From the NCBI GenBank assembly GCA_035610835.1, contig CM069446.1, forward strand, positions 70,045,062-70,109,061: a stretch of 64,000 nt of DNA, in the 5' to 3' direction. Source of the stretch: Ophiura sarsii. Lineage: Eukaryota > Echinodermata > Ophiuroidea > Amphilepidida > Ophiuridae. Made by a program: the position numbers and the translations under genes. Of this stretch, positions 1 to 11,150 are shown piece after piece. Numbering within the stretch: the stretch's first letter is position 1; each line of letters opens with the position of its first letter. Below the pieces are notes generated by a model, which did no database searches, had not been told where the DNA came from, and was given only the letters and a program-made list of their open reading frames with translations.

Positions 1-464
1 GACCAATAACGATGGTATTCATAGCAAATAAATGCACCTTTCCCGGTATAAACAATTCTGGGACACCCTGTATTAATATCGGCTCCTTAATATCAATGGT
101 AAATTTCAGGTGCTTTCCCCTTCCATAAAGACTCGTTTATATAAATACATTTATAATTTTGAGAGGATACCTGTCACATCAAAATCGACATGTGGGAGGC
201 AAGACTCCAATTTGAGTGAAACGTATCAGCTGAAAGAGCACATCATTATTCTAAGCTTTAAAATGATACCATGGTTGAAGGAATTCAGAGTCTGGAATCA
301 TAAGATATAATTTCAAAAACCACATTTTTTACTATTATTTTCTTTATATTTCACCAACTTTATTTTAAAACTGTGTTTGCCGACAACATGTCCTTTTTGT
401 TGTGACCGGTCACATGTGTATTATATCGTCACTGTATGTTCTGTCCAAAACATTTTATCTCTGT
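1..464. other. Intergenic, no gene seen
   Basis: AT-rich sequence. GGGACACCCTGTA at about 60-72 looks like the right end of an ACAGGGTGT-type element such as those at 36509 and 56015; its other end lies outside the window or is lost. Confidence 0.5.
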
Positions 465-665
465 CCGGCCCTTCAGCATGTATAAAGTAATACTTCCTAT
501 ATGTATTACCATTGGGCAGTCTGCTCTAAACATATTCAAGGGCCACATATACATTGTACTTCTATCAAAACCTTGTAAGAGCTCTTGGCCCTGAACAAGT
601 ATAAAAGCAACACTTCCCATGTATAACCTTGGCGCAGTTTTACTTTAACCATGCTGAAGGGCCGG
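465..665. repeat. Small inverted repeat (200 bp)
   Basis: CCGGCCCTTCAGCATG at 465-480 is exactly inverted at 650-665. The interior has loosely repeated 'gtataaa..taacacttcc' segments. Probably a short fold-back element. Confidence 0.55.
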
Positions 666-832
666 AAAAACATACAAGTTTTTTGACAATACAGCATGAT
701 ATAATCGTAGTCATGGTTACAACAAGTCTCTGATATTAATACTGTGTAAGTGGGTGGGTTTTTCCCTTTTCAAATAGAGATAATTTTGCAGATTGCCTCA
801 AAGCAAATGAGTGACTTGCCACCTGTGCATCA

Positions 833-1218
833 TTAAAGGGGCATTGAGAGATGTATCGCTATACTAAATGAACAAATAACGTAAAGATAATCATCAACAT
901 AGCCCAAATCCAAAATGTCATACAATTCCGACATCGCCTTCATGCCAAACTAAGCAAATAACGGCACTTCCGGGTTGAGATTTGCCGCAAAAGTCCGTGA
1001 GTAAACGATAGCATAACTTCCAAATTCAGCACCTTAGTTTCGATATGATCATATCGAAACTAAGAAAATCATGACATTTTATATGATAAACGGCGAATGT
1101 TGGTAAACTGTTTCAGACGGTAGTTAGTATATGCCTCAGTATTACTTTGATGCAAAAAAAACAATTTCCAGGATAATTGAGGGCGCACTCCCATACGTAT
1201 CTCTCAATGCCCCTTTAA
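833..1218. mobile_element. TTAA-flanked fold-back element
   Basis: The termini TTAAAGGGGCATTGAGAGAT (833) and its exact inverse (ending 1218) bound a 386-bp non-coding element. A 32-bp perfect palindrome lies at 1033-1064 near the centre. TTAA at both ends fits a piggyBac- or Kolobok-type target duplication. Confidence 0.75.
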
Positions 1219-1313
1219 CACTTTCCATGCGGCTATTAGTTTACCCAACTGAACAGGTTTGTCAACCTTTCCCAACTTTCAAAGTGGGGGAGGGAGGGGG
1301 GGGGGGGGGGGGG
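1219..1313 (+). mobile_element. CACTTTCC-family MITE, left-end fragment, with poly-G tract
   Basis: Begins CACTTTCCATGCGGC directly against the TTAA of the preceding element and follows the family consensus to 'cccaactttcaaag'. It then breaks into G-rich sequence ending in 18 G (1296-1313). Confidence 0.65.
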
Positions 1314-1402
1314 CAAATTCAACTCATCACTACAATTGTATCAGAGTCAGGGATTACAGGGGCACTGAGAGAAACGTATTTGTTGTAACCTACTTGACAC
1401 TA

Positions 1403-1677
1403 TACACTCTAAGAAATTAAAGAACCATTTTTTGTCCTGCCAGGAGAACCCTTAAAGAACTTTTTTTGAAGGTTCAAGAGAGAGGTTCTTTATAGAACCG
1501 TCATAGAACCTTCAAAAAAGGTTCTTGAAAATTGAAGAACCCCAAAAGGTTCTTCAAAGAACCAAAAATGGTTCTGTATCAACCAAAAATGGTTCTGTAT
1601 CTATTTTTGGTTCTTTAAAGAACCTTTAAGGGTTCTCCTGGCAGGACAACTTTAGAACCATTTTTTCTAAGCGTGTA
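1403..1677. mobile_element. GGTTCT-type MITE (TA-flanked)
   Basis: The ends TACACTCTAAGAAATTAAAG and TTTTTTCTAAGCGTGTA are imperfect inverse copies flanked by TA, as in Tc1/mariner-type MITEs. The interior is built of alternating AGAACC/GGTTCT blocks and an inverted CCTGCCAGGAGAACCCTTAA. A longer copy is at 42995-43384. Confidence 0.75.
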
Positions 1678-2829
1678 TAGGCATAAACCGTTTACCTTAA
1701 AGGAAATCCGTGCCATGGAACTTTAGCGCTCAGATATGTAGCATCATTAATATACAGACGACTTCTGTAGGTTAAAGTTTTTAAAAGTACCGCGTAAAGA
1801 CAAAATCGGCTTTAGAAAGAAAAACAGTCACGTCGCCATATTGATCAAAGCTTATGACTAAACAGTTACGAGATGTCCGCATCTCTGTTTCATGTATTGA
1901 TATTATCGATTTATGCAGTGAACTCTTGCGTGATACCGTCCAGCGACCTATTGCTGATGAGCCGGTTTTAGTGACAATGACATCACAATATTGTGATGTC
2001 ATCGCCACGAAAATCCCTGACAGCACTTTCGACACAGACAACCGGGCGCGAATTTCAAATAATCACAGGTTGGGGATGTGCAGTTTAAATTCGTTTACTT
2101 GAACATTATATTTCTGTGTTCAATAAAAATGGTCAATACACATTAGAATAGAATGAATAGAACGGTATCCCTTTAATTCGTCTATCGTGTAAAATGTCAC
2201 GATTTGATGATTTCGGTGTACACCACATCAAAATTATCAGCACCCCTCGCCACACAAATTGCTTTAACTGAATTTCAATCTAGTGTCATCATTCAACCGT
2301 TTTCCCATAAATCATTACACTTCAGGGATCTTACATCCTCATCTATTGAAGCAATTAATGTTCTCAGTGCCCCAACTCACACCTAAGCACCACAAAATGC
2401 CAAATCATCATCCTTGCTCAGATAACTTCCTAACGCATTTTAGCCAAATATAGCTCACCAGTCAGTAAAGACATTTGCCTAAGTCACTTTTATTTGTTAC
2501 TTGAACACCCTGACTGATGATGACACTGAGGATCAATTATCTCTAAACCAGGTGTTTTTTCCAAAAATAGCTTGAAACATATTTTTTGTGTTTACTTAAA
2601 ACTAGAGAAAATGAGTGAGGCAGTTATCGTAACAGGTAGAGGACATGATGCTTAGAAACCGGGGATGTGCGTATTTGTTGGAACCAATCAGCAACAGTTT
2701 TTAAAGTGTTGTTCTATACGAAAGAAACGATAACCTTGTTGTAGCATCATCCAAGGGGCACAGTTCTTTCCCATTGAAAAGCATGTTCAACAATTATACG
2801 CAGAGCTCCGTGGTGTTATGCTGACGGCC
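1678..2829. other. Intergenic, no gene seen; contains a 26-bp perfect palindrome
   Basis: ATGACATCACAAT at 1977-1989 is followed immediately by its inverse to 2002. Overlapping ORFs on both strands around it are a by-product of this symmetry. 'aaaatgagtgaggcagttatcg' near 2608 resembles one arm of the 10013 hairpin. Confidence 0.5.
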
Positions 2830-3440
2830 ACTGCATACTGAGTGGACAAGCATGGCAGACTATATTATATACCACACAGACCCACATGCTGATCGGGGGA
2901 CACGGGTTCGATTCCCAGTGCTGAGGAAGCAAAGTTCACCCATTTATTTCCCCTGATAGCTGATCCATATTCCATCTCAGGTGTTAGGGTTATTACAGAC
3001 TCATAACCAGTATTTATTAGTGCTGTGGGGTGGGGTGTGGGGGGGGGGGGGGAGTCCCAAAGGGGGACACTTTTTTCTCAAAATATGGACCTTTTTACCA
3101 GGGATGGGGTATATTTGGCATAAGTGGATCTGTTTACCAATATCATTATCTTTTTTTAAACAAAAAAACAAACGATATGCTCACCAATAGCATTTTTAAC
3201 CTTTTTTTTGATTTAGCGAGGGTAGAACGTCCCCCTCCCGACCCTCCTGGTTACAAACCTGGGGTTACACAGCAGAAGGATGAGCAGTGTAGGTGTTCTG
3301 ATACCTGTGACTTCAGGTATTCAGCTTTAACCGACTTGTCTGTATACTATTAATAGATAGTATTTCTATCTACCGTACCCGATGAAGGCCGATGGCCGAA
3401 AATTTGTACAATAAATTATATTATCACGGCATTTCTTCAC
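2830..3440 (+). mobile_element. Retroelement remnants: tRNA-like B box and Penelope-like 3' end
   Basis: GGGTTCGATTCCCAG near 2904 matches a Pol III B box, as in tRNA-derived SINEs, though no clear A box was found. GATGAAGGCCGATGGCCGAAA near 3382 followed by AATAAAT resembles the 3' regions of Penelope-like elements. A poly-G tract lies at about 3038-3052. Weak, from motif memory only. Confidence 0.3.
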
Positions 3441-3699
3441 TTTTGACTTCATTTATTTGATATTATTTAATGCCGACGCAGCTTCTTTGTTATTAATAGA
3501 TACATTTCCACTTGAGGTCATTAGCCATCTTATTTTCCATTATTAAACCGGGCAACACTTTATACCTCGCATAAATAGTTTTCATAACTATTCAATGACG
3601 TCCTTAAGGCATTCGAACATTAACGCATCATAAATTGTTAACCAAGCCGCAAGAATATCTCTCTCCAAATCACATCAAGATGATGAATAAATACTTGCC

Positions 3700-3877
3700 T
3701 AAAATAACGCCAATCAAGGCGACGCGACCAAAATCCTGTTCTACGGGCAAACAGACCTCTCAGGTAGGGTCGGTTAGTCGGGTTTATGTTGGTGTTGGGG
3801 GGGGGGGGGGGGGGTCATTATTTTTGATGAATTCTAAAAATAAAAATAATAAATTGAACCCCCCCCCCCCCCCCCCC
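3700..3877. repeat. MITE fragment with G18 and C19 tracts
   Basis: 'cctgttctacgggcaaacagacctctcaggtagggtcggt' (from about 3734) matches in inverse one end of the element at 57676-57963. It continues into G18 (3797-3814), an AT-rich spacer of 44 bp, then C19 (3859-3877). Confidence 0.55.
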
Positions 3878-4745
3878 AATTTCTTTTTAGAGCAACATGA
3901 TGAATCTTTGTATGTGATCAAATATTACTGTTCCAAATATAAATGACGATCGTACGAACCATTGCCCCATTTTACAAATTATTTGTGAACATTCAAACGC
4001 AAATAGAATTCTAATTGCGCATATGGTCCAACAAAATGCCAACTTTGGGATAATGCTAACACATTTAATTTCATTGTAGCATATGCAGTATTAAAATCAC
4101 TACCAAGGGGACACTGTTAAGCACTTTATTTGTGGCTTGACATTTTTGGTTATTGCTACCCGGGGGGCCAGCCAGGTATAATTTCGTAATCATCTGCGTA
4201 AATGAAAACACGGAATAAGGGTACCTTTTTTTTTCTACCACAACGAGGGTGTCTTTTTCAACCCGAATCCACGCTAAGAGTTGCTTGGGCCGATAATCAC
4301 GTGTCATCATTGTAAAAATAGCCCATAATGGTTGGCCTTTCAGACAAATTTTCTAACAAAACTGAATCACACAATTACTTGATATGTTTATCAAGTCTAA
4401 ACTCTGTCGTGAAGACTTATTCCTTTGCTATGAGTATGATTCGTTGAGCTATAAGCCTTGTTATTCTTTCTTTTTTCCTTTGAGAATCCGCTTAAAAGCC
4501 CCAGGCATCTACTAAATGGTGGACAAACTGACTGTGAATCTTATTAGATATTATTTACAAAATATAGAATCTATTGTGGTTAAATTAATAGAAAAGGGGC
4601 ATCGTCAATGCCATTTTCTATTGTAGCCGAATTTGCGGTGTTAAGAAGGGGATGTAGAGGGGATTATGGGATTGGTGGTCAGATGTGAGTGGTGGCGGGA
4701 AATTAGAAGAAGGAATTATGGGTATGATGATGTGATGGTAATTAC
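3878..4745. other. Intergenic, no gene seen
   Basis: No family recognised. Short ORFs here have no codon bias or homology I can see. Confidence 0.5.
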
Positions 4746-4860
4746 TTGACCGTTTTCGCTCGAACGACGCGGACGGTTTGACATAGGGAAAGCATAGTGT
4801 GCTTCCGTCGTCGTTCATCAGCGGAGTCCGGTGTTCCCCATGGTTTGGTGATGAATACAT
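4746..4860 (-). CDS. Weak candidate first coding exon, unknown protein
   Basis: On the minus strand an ATG at 4860 in a good context (AAAC before it) opens 38 codons with locally raised GC at third positions (MYSSPNHGEHRTPLMNDDGS...), then a GTAATT donor at 4745-4744. I do not recognise the protein. Partner exons would lie at lower coordinates, and none was identified. It could equally be chance. Confidence 0.2.
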
Positions 4861-4879
4861 GTTTATGTTTCAGCTGTGG

Positions 4880-5825
4880 CGCCAAATGAAGGCGAATTAG
4901 AAAATAATTTATTTACGGTTGAGCGTGCGAATTAGTAAATAAATTAAATTTTTACGTTTCTTATCGTTTATCTTTGTTACATCAACTGATTTATACGAGC
5001 AATATTTGAAAATACATTTAACCATATTTTTGAAAAGGAATCGAAGTCTACTAAAGATGGATATCAAGAGTAAAAGGCATTTAAAACATTTGGTATTGCA
5101 GCGCCCTCTATTGCTCAAATGAGTCAGATTGGCTGGATTAAGCCACTGGTGGAATAAGTAGATGCCTGGGGCTTTAAGGGTAGTTTTTGAGAGTGGATTC
5201 ACACGGATGATTACAACTTTTATACATCAGTGCCCCCCCCCCCCCTCGGTATTGCAGAAGTGCCCACAACTTTCGTGGCAAGATATTTTTGTGACCCGAA
5301 ACATTTCTCTAATAGTTGTAAGTATTATCATTTCATTGAGCGCACAAAAAGTGGCAATTTTAATACTAAAATGGTCCAGTATGACATTAAAACATACCAA
5401 TTTTTGCTAGCGTCCATCACTATCGGTGTTTTTAATTCAAGATAGACCCCATCTCTAACCATTAATTTAAATGTACACAAAAGGTATACAGTGCTCTTAA
5501 TATGAAAGAAATGTGTTATTTTATGATTTGTAGACTATAAACTCAATATTTAACCAAAGAACCCTGGTATTTTCTGTAATAGTAAGATTTGACACAACTT
5601 TTCTCTTTTCACCTCTTCTAGAACAAATGCACCAAATATAGCTAGCAGACAGCAATTTGGAGAGTGTACTAGTATTCGACGTCCCGTTGCGGAAAAAATG
5701 AAGGTCAATCAACAACAAAAAATTGGTGTTCTTTTGATGGAAGACATCAGTATCTTCAAAGAAAACAAGGATTTGAACAAACCAGTCGCTCGATAGCTGA
5801 AAAAATCAGACTTTAATTTGATCTC
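4880..5825. other. Intergenic, no gene seen
   Basis: AT-rich; one C-run at about 5233-5246. No repeat family recognised. Confidence 0.5.
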
Positions 5826-6096
5826 TTAAGGGGTCATCCAAAATTATCGCCATTTTCACATACGTACAGAGCGTACGTAACTTTTTACCCCCCTCCCCCC
5901 CTCGAGTTACGTACGCAATAAATGGCGAAATTTTATCTTATTTTGTACTTTAAAAAAGAAAAATCCCGCCTCTCAAGATCGCCATTTAAGTTACGTAAGG
6001 TTGGGGTATATTTCGACCCCTCCCCCCTCTTACGTACAATCTTACGTACGCTTTGTACGTAACTGAAAATGGCGAAAATTATGGACGACCCCTAAG
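5826..6096. mobile_element. MITE with GGGGTCATCC / GGACGACCCC ends
   Basis: TTAAGGGGTCATCCAAAATT at the left and its near-inverse at the right (6072-6096), both followed inward by CGCCATTTTCA and TACGTAC-rich sequence. 271 bp, non-coding. Elements with such GGGGTCGTCCATAATT ends are common in invertebrate genomes. Confidence 0.7.
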
Positions 6097-6358
6097 CATG
6101 TAAGTCAACGGCGATTAAATTGGTGGTGTGAGGCCAGCTGTTTTTTCTTCTTCAAGGAACATACGCCACTTTCAAGGGTGGATGTCGTCGTCCCCCCCCC
6201 CCTCATCCCCCCCACCGTTTGTACCGCCTATGGATAATGACAGAGTTTTGATAGCCTGTAGACATCATCCAAGCGAGGTGTATAGCATCGTGGGAATGTC
6301 TCGTTAATGCGCTTAATGCATACCCACTCGGTTCACCTAGATTGCTGGCATACATTCC

Positions 6359-6652
6359 TTAACCCTAACCAGTAAAGCTAGTTTTTTGTGCGTATCGGGG
6401 GGAGGGGGGAAAAAGTGCTATTTTTTTTACCCGAAAAATCACCCAGCACCCCCCGGGATTCGATCGCCGGACCATCTGCACCAAAGTCTGTCCCTCTACC
6501 GACTGAGCTAACTCCCTAGGTCATATGCGGCCACAAACTCCGTGGCCACATATGCCCGCGGTAGGTGACGTCATCGCGGCAATGCAGCAGCACGTGCCTG
6601 GAGATAGTTTCTGGCAGTGAGATTTAGTGAGATTCAGTGCGGTTAGGGTTAA
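6359..6652 (-). mobile_element. tRNA-domain SINE-like element with TTAACCCTAACC ends (family S1)
   Basis: On the minus strand: GTTAGCTCAGTCGGTAGAG (A-box region) and GATCGAATCCC (B-box region) about 40 bp apart, a conserved TGCTGCATTG..GATGACGTCACC segment upstream, and a C-rich stretch downstream. The whole is bounded by TTAACCCTAACC / GGTTAGGGTTAA. Closest relative is at 23364-23642. Confidence 0.75.
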
Positions 6653-6830
6653 TGACAGCTTAAATCATTTAGATGCCTGATTAATACACACTATGGCGTA
6701 TGGTACTGCGAGTGTTTCCTTTTTACACATTCAATCACTTTAGTAGCTTTTAAAGAGGAGAAATTAGTGATCAATTATTGTCAAATTATCTTAAATTTTA
6801 CATTAGAGTAATGCACTTATCAATTGCAAG

Positions 6831-7152
6831 CAGTGGCTACACTACAGGGGGCAAGGGTGGGGGCACTTGCCCCATCCAAAATATCCCCCCCCCCCCCCCA
6901 CACATTTTTAAAAATTAAATTTAGTTAAAATTAGAAAAATAGACAATTTTAGCATAAAAAGGCAATTTTTTTCCGTGATGTGCGCGGCAATCGCGCATTT
7001 TCACACCAAATTTGTTAGTATTAGACCAAAATTTTACAATTTAAGCGTAAAATGGCACAAAAAAGCGTGCATCATTTTTTTTCATGCCCATAAAAAAATT
7101 GTCTTGCCCCCCTTTTGCCTCCCCCAAATTTATGAGGCTGGTGCCGCCACTG
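6831..7152. mobile_element. hAT-like MITE with 8-bp target duplication
   Basis: Ends CAGTGGC...GCCACTG, flanked by ATTGCAAG (6823-6830) and GTTGCAAG (7153-7160). An 8-bp duplication and CAGTGGC tips fit the hAT superfamily. The interior holds C-run and 'ttgccccc' inverted segments, no transposase. It sits inside an older repeat (CACTTATCAATTGCAAGCCC). Confidence 0.8.
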
Positions 7153-7172
7153 GTTGCAAGCCCAGCTCCCCA

Positions 7173-7425
7173 GCCCTTTTATGGCCAAAGAATGTATCTT
7201 ACATGTATTTTTCTAACAGTATACTTCCTTTTAACATGATCAAAGTTAGCTTTTTTCTCCATAAATCATGTAGTGGCAAAAGGCAGTATATTACTTTTAT
7301 TGTCTTTACAAGTTGCAACCTTTTCCTAAGTGAAGATTATTGAACCAAGTTAACACAATCCATGTTAAAAGGAAGTATATCATTAGGAAAGTACATATAA
7401 GATACATCCTTTGCCATAAAAGGGC
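7173..7425. repeat. Inverted repeat around AAAGGAAGTATA arms
   Basis: The left arm 7173-7240 (GCCCTTTTATGGCCAAAG...CTTCCTTTTAACATG) is matched inversely by 7362-7425. The loop is about 120 bp. Probably part of the same composite repeat as the next feature. Confidence 0.6.
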
Positions 7426-7870
7426 AACCCGTACAAATAACGATGACCCGGCTATGCGGGGGAGTGTACAGGGACGTACAAACTGTGCGGCCAGCTAGCC
7501 GGGGGGTGTAGCGGGAACGTACGCTAGGGTACACAAATGTACATGTACACCCGGGCGTAGCTACACATAAGCTAGAGATGCGATACGCTTGACAGAATAC
7601 ATAGGGAACACATAGAAATGCATCCCGTTATGGTTGCAGAAATAAATTAAGCGACCGGCGAACTGTAGCCGGGGCATACACTGTGTCCTGGCAAGGGTTG
7701 CAGGGACTGTAGCAGGGACGTACAAAGTACCGGGGACGTCACATTTGCAATATGTACGTCCCGGCTCGAGTCCCCGCTAGTCCCGGCTCTAGTCCCGGCT
7801 CTAGTCCCCGCTAGTCCCGGGTCCCCCGAGGCTGGGCTTGCAATTGATAAGTGCTTTAAGTTTATATATT
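7426..7870 (-). repeat. GTAC-rich composite repeat, minus orientation
   Basis: Shares CGGGGACGTAC, TACACAAATGTACA, GCTAGAGATGCGAT and CACTTATCAATTGCAAGCCC with the tandem dimer at 24612-25054, in the opposite direction. The segment 7760-7815 is a short tandem of CTAGTCCCGG-type blocks. Higher GC than its surroundings. Confidence 0.65.
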
Positions 7871-8104
7871 CAGTTTTAATTTTAGTAGTCATTTTCTTTT
7901 CACTCGTCAAATATGAATGCCTTGATCAATTTTGATCAACATGGTTTCATTTTGAAGCTTAGAAAATGCTCTGCAAGCACACATAGTACATTCAAAAATG
8001 GCTCCATACATAGGGAACACATTTAAAATGCATCCCGTTATGGTTGCAGAAAGAAAATTAATTGACCCAGGGACTGTTAGCCGGGGCATACACTGTGTCC
8101 TGGC
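7599..8104 (+). repeat. Direct repeat pair, about 95 bp
   Basis: 7599-7690 and 8005-8104 share ACATAGGGAACACAT, ATGCATCCCGTTATGGTTGC and GCCGGGGCATACACTGTGTC in the same order. The second copy is interrupted at its end by the element at 8111. Confidence 0.65.
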
Positions 8105-8110
8105 TATAAG

Positions 8111-8659
8111 CAGTCAGTAAGATCGAATTAAAATATGCGAATTTTTAAATTCGTTTCCAACTATGGATGCCGCCATTTTGTTTTAAAAGTATATTAGTGT
8201 CCCGGATGTACACAGTTAAGTATAGAGCAATTACAGTTTTTTGGTTGCGGGGTAATTCTATTAATTCGGGGGTATGTTAACACTTGTGAATCCGATAGTT
8301 AAATGCATTTACTAACTTTTCACCGACGTCGAGAAAAATCTATCGACGGAAAAAGGAGTAAAAAGTGATTTTAAACCAAAAAAAATGGAACAAATTCGTT
8401 TGTGTAAGAGGTGGTTTTAACATCAATAATGACGTCATTTGTTTTTCGGGGTCATTTGAAAGCACAAAATATCATCTGGAATCGAGTTTCAGTCAAATTT
8501 AGTTTATTTAATGATAAACTAGGCACTCCATTCAAGAAAAGGTAAAAAACAGGCGTTATTAGCAGCAACTATAATGACGTAATTTTAAAAATGGCGGCCT
8601 CCATGAATTCGCCGCACGAATTTAAAAATTCGATTATTTTTATTCGATCTTACTAACTG
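8111..8659. mobile_element. 549-bp MITE with CAGTYAGTAAGATCGAAT ends
   Basis: CAGTCAGTAAGATCGAAT and its inverse (ending 8659) are flanked by ATAAG on both sides (8106-8110, 8660-8664). The inverted arms extend over AATTTTTAAATTCG and GCGGC..CCATTTT. No ORF. Confidence 0.75.
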
Positions 8660-8936
8660 ATAAGGGTGGCCGGGACTGTACACTTTGTCCACATTACCCC
8701 CTCTGATTTGTGCCCATTAATTTTTACATATTGGTACCCAGTTTTATAACCAGAACTGCTCATGTTGAAGGGTTTCTTAAAGAAACATATCTTACACAAC
8801 ACAATTCACCAGCCGCCCCCAGATTTTTTACATAACTAAACTATTAAAAAAATCCTTCATCAAACACTTGATACTGTATTAATGAAAGGCACAAATTGCC
8901 TGATTATGCACACTTTCAAGATGTAGATTTCTGTTA

Positions 8937-9191
8937 ACACTTTTAGCTATCAGTTTAAGCTATCAGTTTTACCATCATAAACCAGATTTTTCAGAAACCT
9001 TTCCTAACTTTCAAGGTCTATCTCAGGTGTTACTGAACCAATACTACAGTAGGCATGTTTGTACTTATTTAAATGCATTTCTCATGGTGATTCCAAATAT
9101 GGTAAAGAATTTCAATAAGTTTGACATTTTTGAAACATTTTGTGAAATTTTCCAATGTCGTCTGCAGAATCCTGCCGCATGGAAACTGTTA
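8937..9191 (+). mobile_element. CACTTTCC-family MITE, diverged copy
   Basis: Follows the family order: TTAACACTTT, AGATTTTTCAGAAACCTTTCC, GTACTTATTTAAATGCATTTCTC, GTGATTCCAAATATGG, ACATTTTGTGAAATTTT, and GCCGCATGGAAACTGTTAA at the end. Confidence 0.75.
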
Positions 9192-9604
9192 AGAAGAATA
9201 TGAGATTCGCAATGCATTAAAGAAACCACTAAATGGTATATAATGAACAATTTGTATGTACAGTGTATTGTTTTTGTCTGTTTTACTAACAAATTTGAAA
9301 CCACAGCATTTTTACTAAATTTCCACGCTGTGACTTCTCTACCGTCTTTGCTGTAAAACACATGTTTGAATGGCAAGATGAATTGACTACTGCATGTCTA
9401 TAGCATTTTCAATGCTTAATCAGAAGAACAATAAAATTAATTGGGCTATTCCATTTACAATACATACACCCCCATATTAATCTTCCCCACCCGGGTGTGA
9501 ATTTCAAATTGGGTTACCTGCATGAGTGACTCCATTTGAAATAATTAAGGAGCGATTTTTTTTCCCACTAATTTTCTTTTTTCATTTTTTTTCTAATTTT
9601 CATT
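9192..9604. other. Intergenic, no gene seen
   Basis: AT-rich; nothing recognised. Confidence 0.5.
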
Positions 9605-9606
9605 AA

Positions 9607-9720
9607 TTAACCCTAACGAGACTCTTGAGTACTACGAATTACTACGATGCAGCGTGCTTGTGTCACCCGGCTCGGCAGTTTTTCGATGAAATAATGGCCC
9701 CAGGGTATATACAGGGCGGA
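9607..9720 (+). mobile_element. 5' fragment of a TTAACCCTAAC-ended element
   Basis: Starts TTAACCCTAACGAG and then resembles the beginning of 17678 (GAGTACTAC, TTACTA). No tRNA-like domain follows, so it is truncated. Confidence 0.45.
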
Positions 9721-10012
9721 ATATACTCCGCCATGTATGAGCTTTTTGCATAAAATGACTTCATTACATTATGCACATGCTGTAATAATACATGTAAAGT
9801 GTTGATAAATGCACAATTTCAATTCTGCCTAAGTCAGCCTTGTGAATTAGGCAGATTGTAAATGATGTAAAATGTTTAAAATGGGTCATATTAACTCGTA
9901 TTAGGCCTGTAACAAGCCACATTTCACTTACAGGTATATCTCCAACCTAATTCTATCCAACAGTTACTGCTCCTGTTAGAATTCACCTGCACTATTCATG
10001 GTGCTATTCAAC

Positions 10013-10122
10013 ATATCGTCAGCCTGCTTCGATAATTGCCGAACTCACTTTTCATATTGCTGTTGTTTTCTAAAAAATAGAAAAAATGAGTTAGGCAATT
10101 ATCGAAAGCAGGCTGACGATAT
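10013..10122. repeat. Long hairpin, about 38-bp stem
   Basis: ATATCGTCAGCCTGCTTCGA...AATTGCC..ACTCA is matched inversely by TGAGTTAGGCAATTATCGAA...GACGATAT with a loop of about 35 bp. Could be a tiny fold-back element. It would form a strong hairpin if transcribed. Confidence 0.75.
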
Positions 10123-10296
10123 TAAGAAAATATAAATATAAATAATATGCGACCCATCACATCAAAACATACCTCTTGTCGTTTTTTCTAGTTTCTAGAT
10201 ATGAAGTAAAATGTCTTAGAAGGTGTAAAGAAATGAAAAGGAAATGCTAAGCTTACATTCATCATATTTCCTGATTCTTAAGGCTAAATTTCAATA

Positions 10297-10674
10297 AGGC
10301 CCCTCAAAGTTGATTTTAGTTTCCCGTCACCCGCCTGCGCTTCATTTTCATTCCCGCGTTTGAATTCAATATTGAAATTTTGGAGAGAAAAAATACAGTT
10401 TTTGCAATAAAAAACGTCAAAATTCATGCATTTTGAGTGATGAAGTGAAATGTTTAATCATTTTGACCAGAAGAGCCTTTCTGTAACTTACATATATCTA
10501 AATTGACCCAATTTCATTCATTGATATAGGGTGCAGCGGTGTATAACAATATGTCTGACATCCACATTTTGTATTATAATGAAAGTTGTAAAAATAATGA
10601 ATAATGAAAAAGTTGCCTCGCTAATTTTGAAAACAAATGTTACGGGAAACTAAAAAATCAACTTGGAAGGGCCT
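10297..10674. mobile_element. PIF/Harbinger-like MITE (GGCCC ends, TAA flanks)
   Basis: GGCCCCTCAAAGTTGATTTT at the left and its inverse at the right, with TAA on each side. The arms include AGTTTCCCGT. 378 bp, non-coding. Confidence 0.65.
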
Positions 10675-10889
10675 AATGAGGTAACATTATGAAGCTTGAT
10701 ATTTGCATATTGTGATGTTATAATCAGACTTTGGATGAAAGACTCCAGGAGAGGTATGTTTTGATGTGACAAGTCACATAATATAGACTTGGACAAACTG
10801 GCATTATTAAAATAACAAACACCTTAAAAATACACGGTCTCGAACCTGGTCTCTCTTCACTATCGCAACAGAGCACTAAATGTTCTGAT

Positions 10890-11140
10890 ATGATGGCCCG
10901 ATTTTCAACTTGATGTTTTCTATTTTACATGGAAGGTTTTTCACATTTCAAAGTTTGAGTTGCATAACTCCAATGGTTCTTATTTTAGAAGCACAAATTC
11001 ACCACATTTTAGCCTATAGTTTCTAAATGAAACATTTCTGGCCCCTAAGATTTACAGACATAATGAGAAACATATGGAGATTCTTCCGATATCAAAATAT
11101 CTTGATGTGAAAAAAAATCATAGCCCCAAAAAAGTGATCG
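10890..11140 (-). mobile_element. Relative of the AGGTAGATG element, minus orientation
   Basis: CCCGATTTTCAACTTGA, TTTCTATTTTACATG, GTTTGAGTTGCATAACTCC and ATGGTTCTTATTTTAGA appear in inverse in the intact element at 62623-62972. The ends are eroded. Confidence 0.6.
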
Positions 11141-11150
11141 GAGCATACAC

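Noticed and set aside
6359..6652. Functional tRNA gene (also at 23364, 36771, 41819)
   Set aside because: The A and B boxes are recognisable, but acceptor stems do not pair and the copies are embedded in a repeated element.
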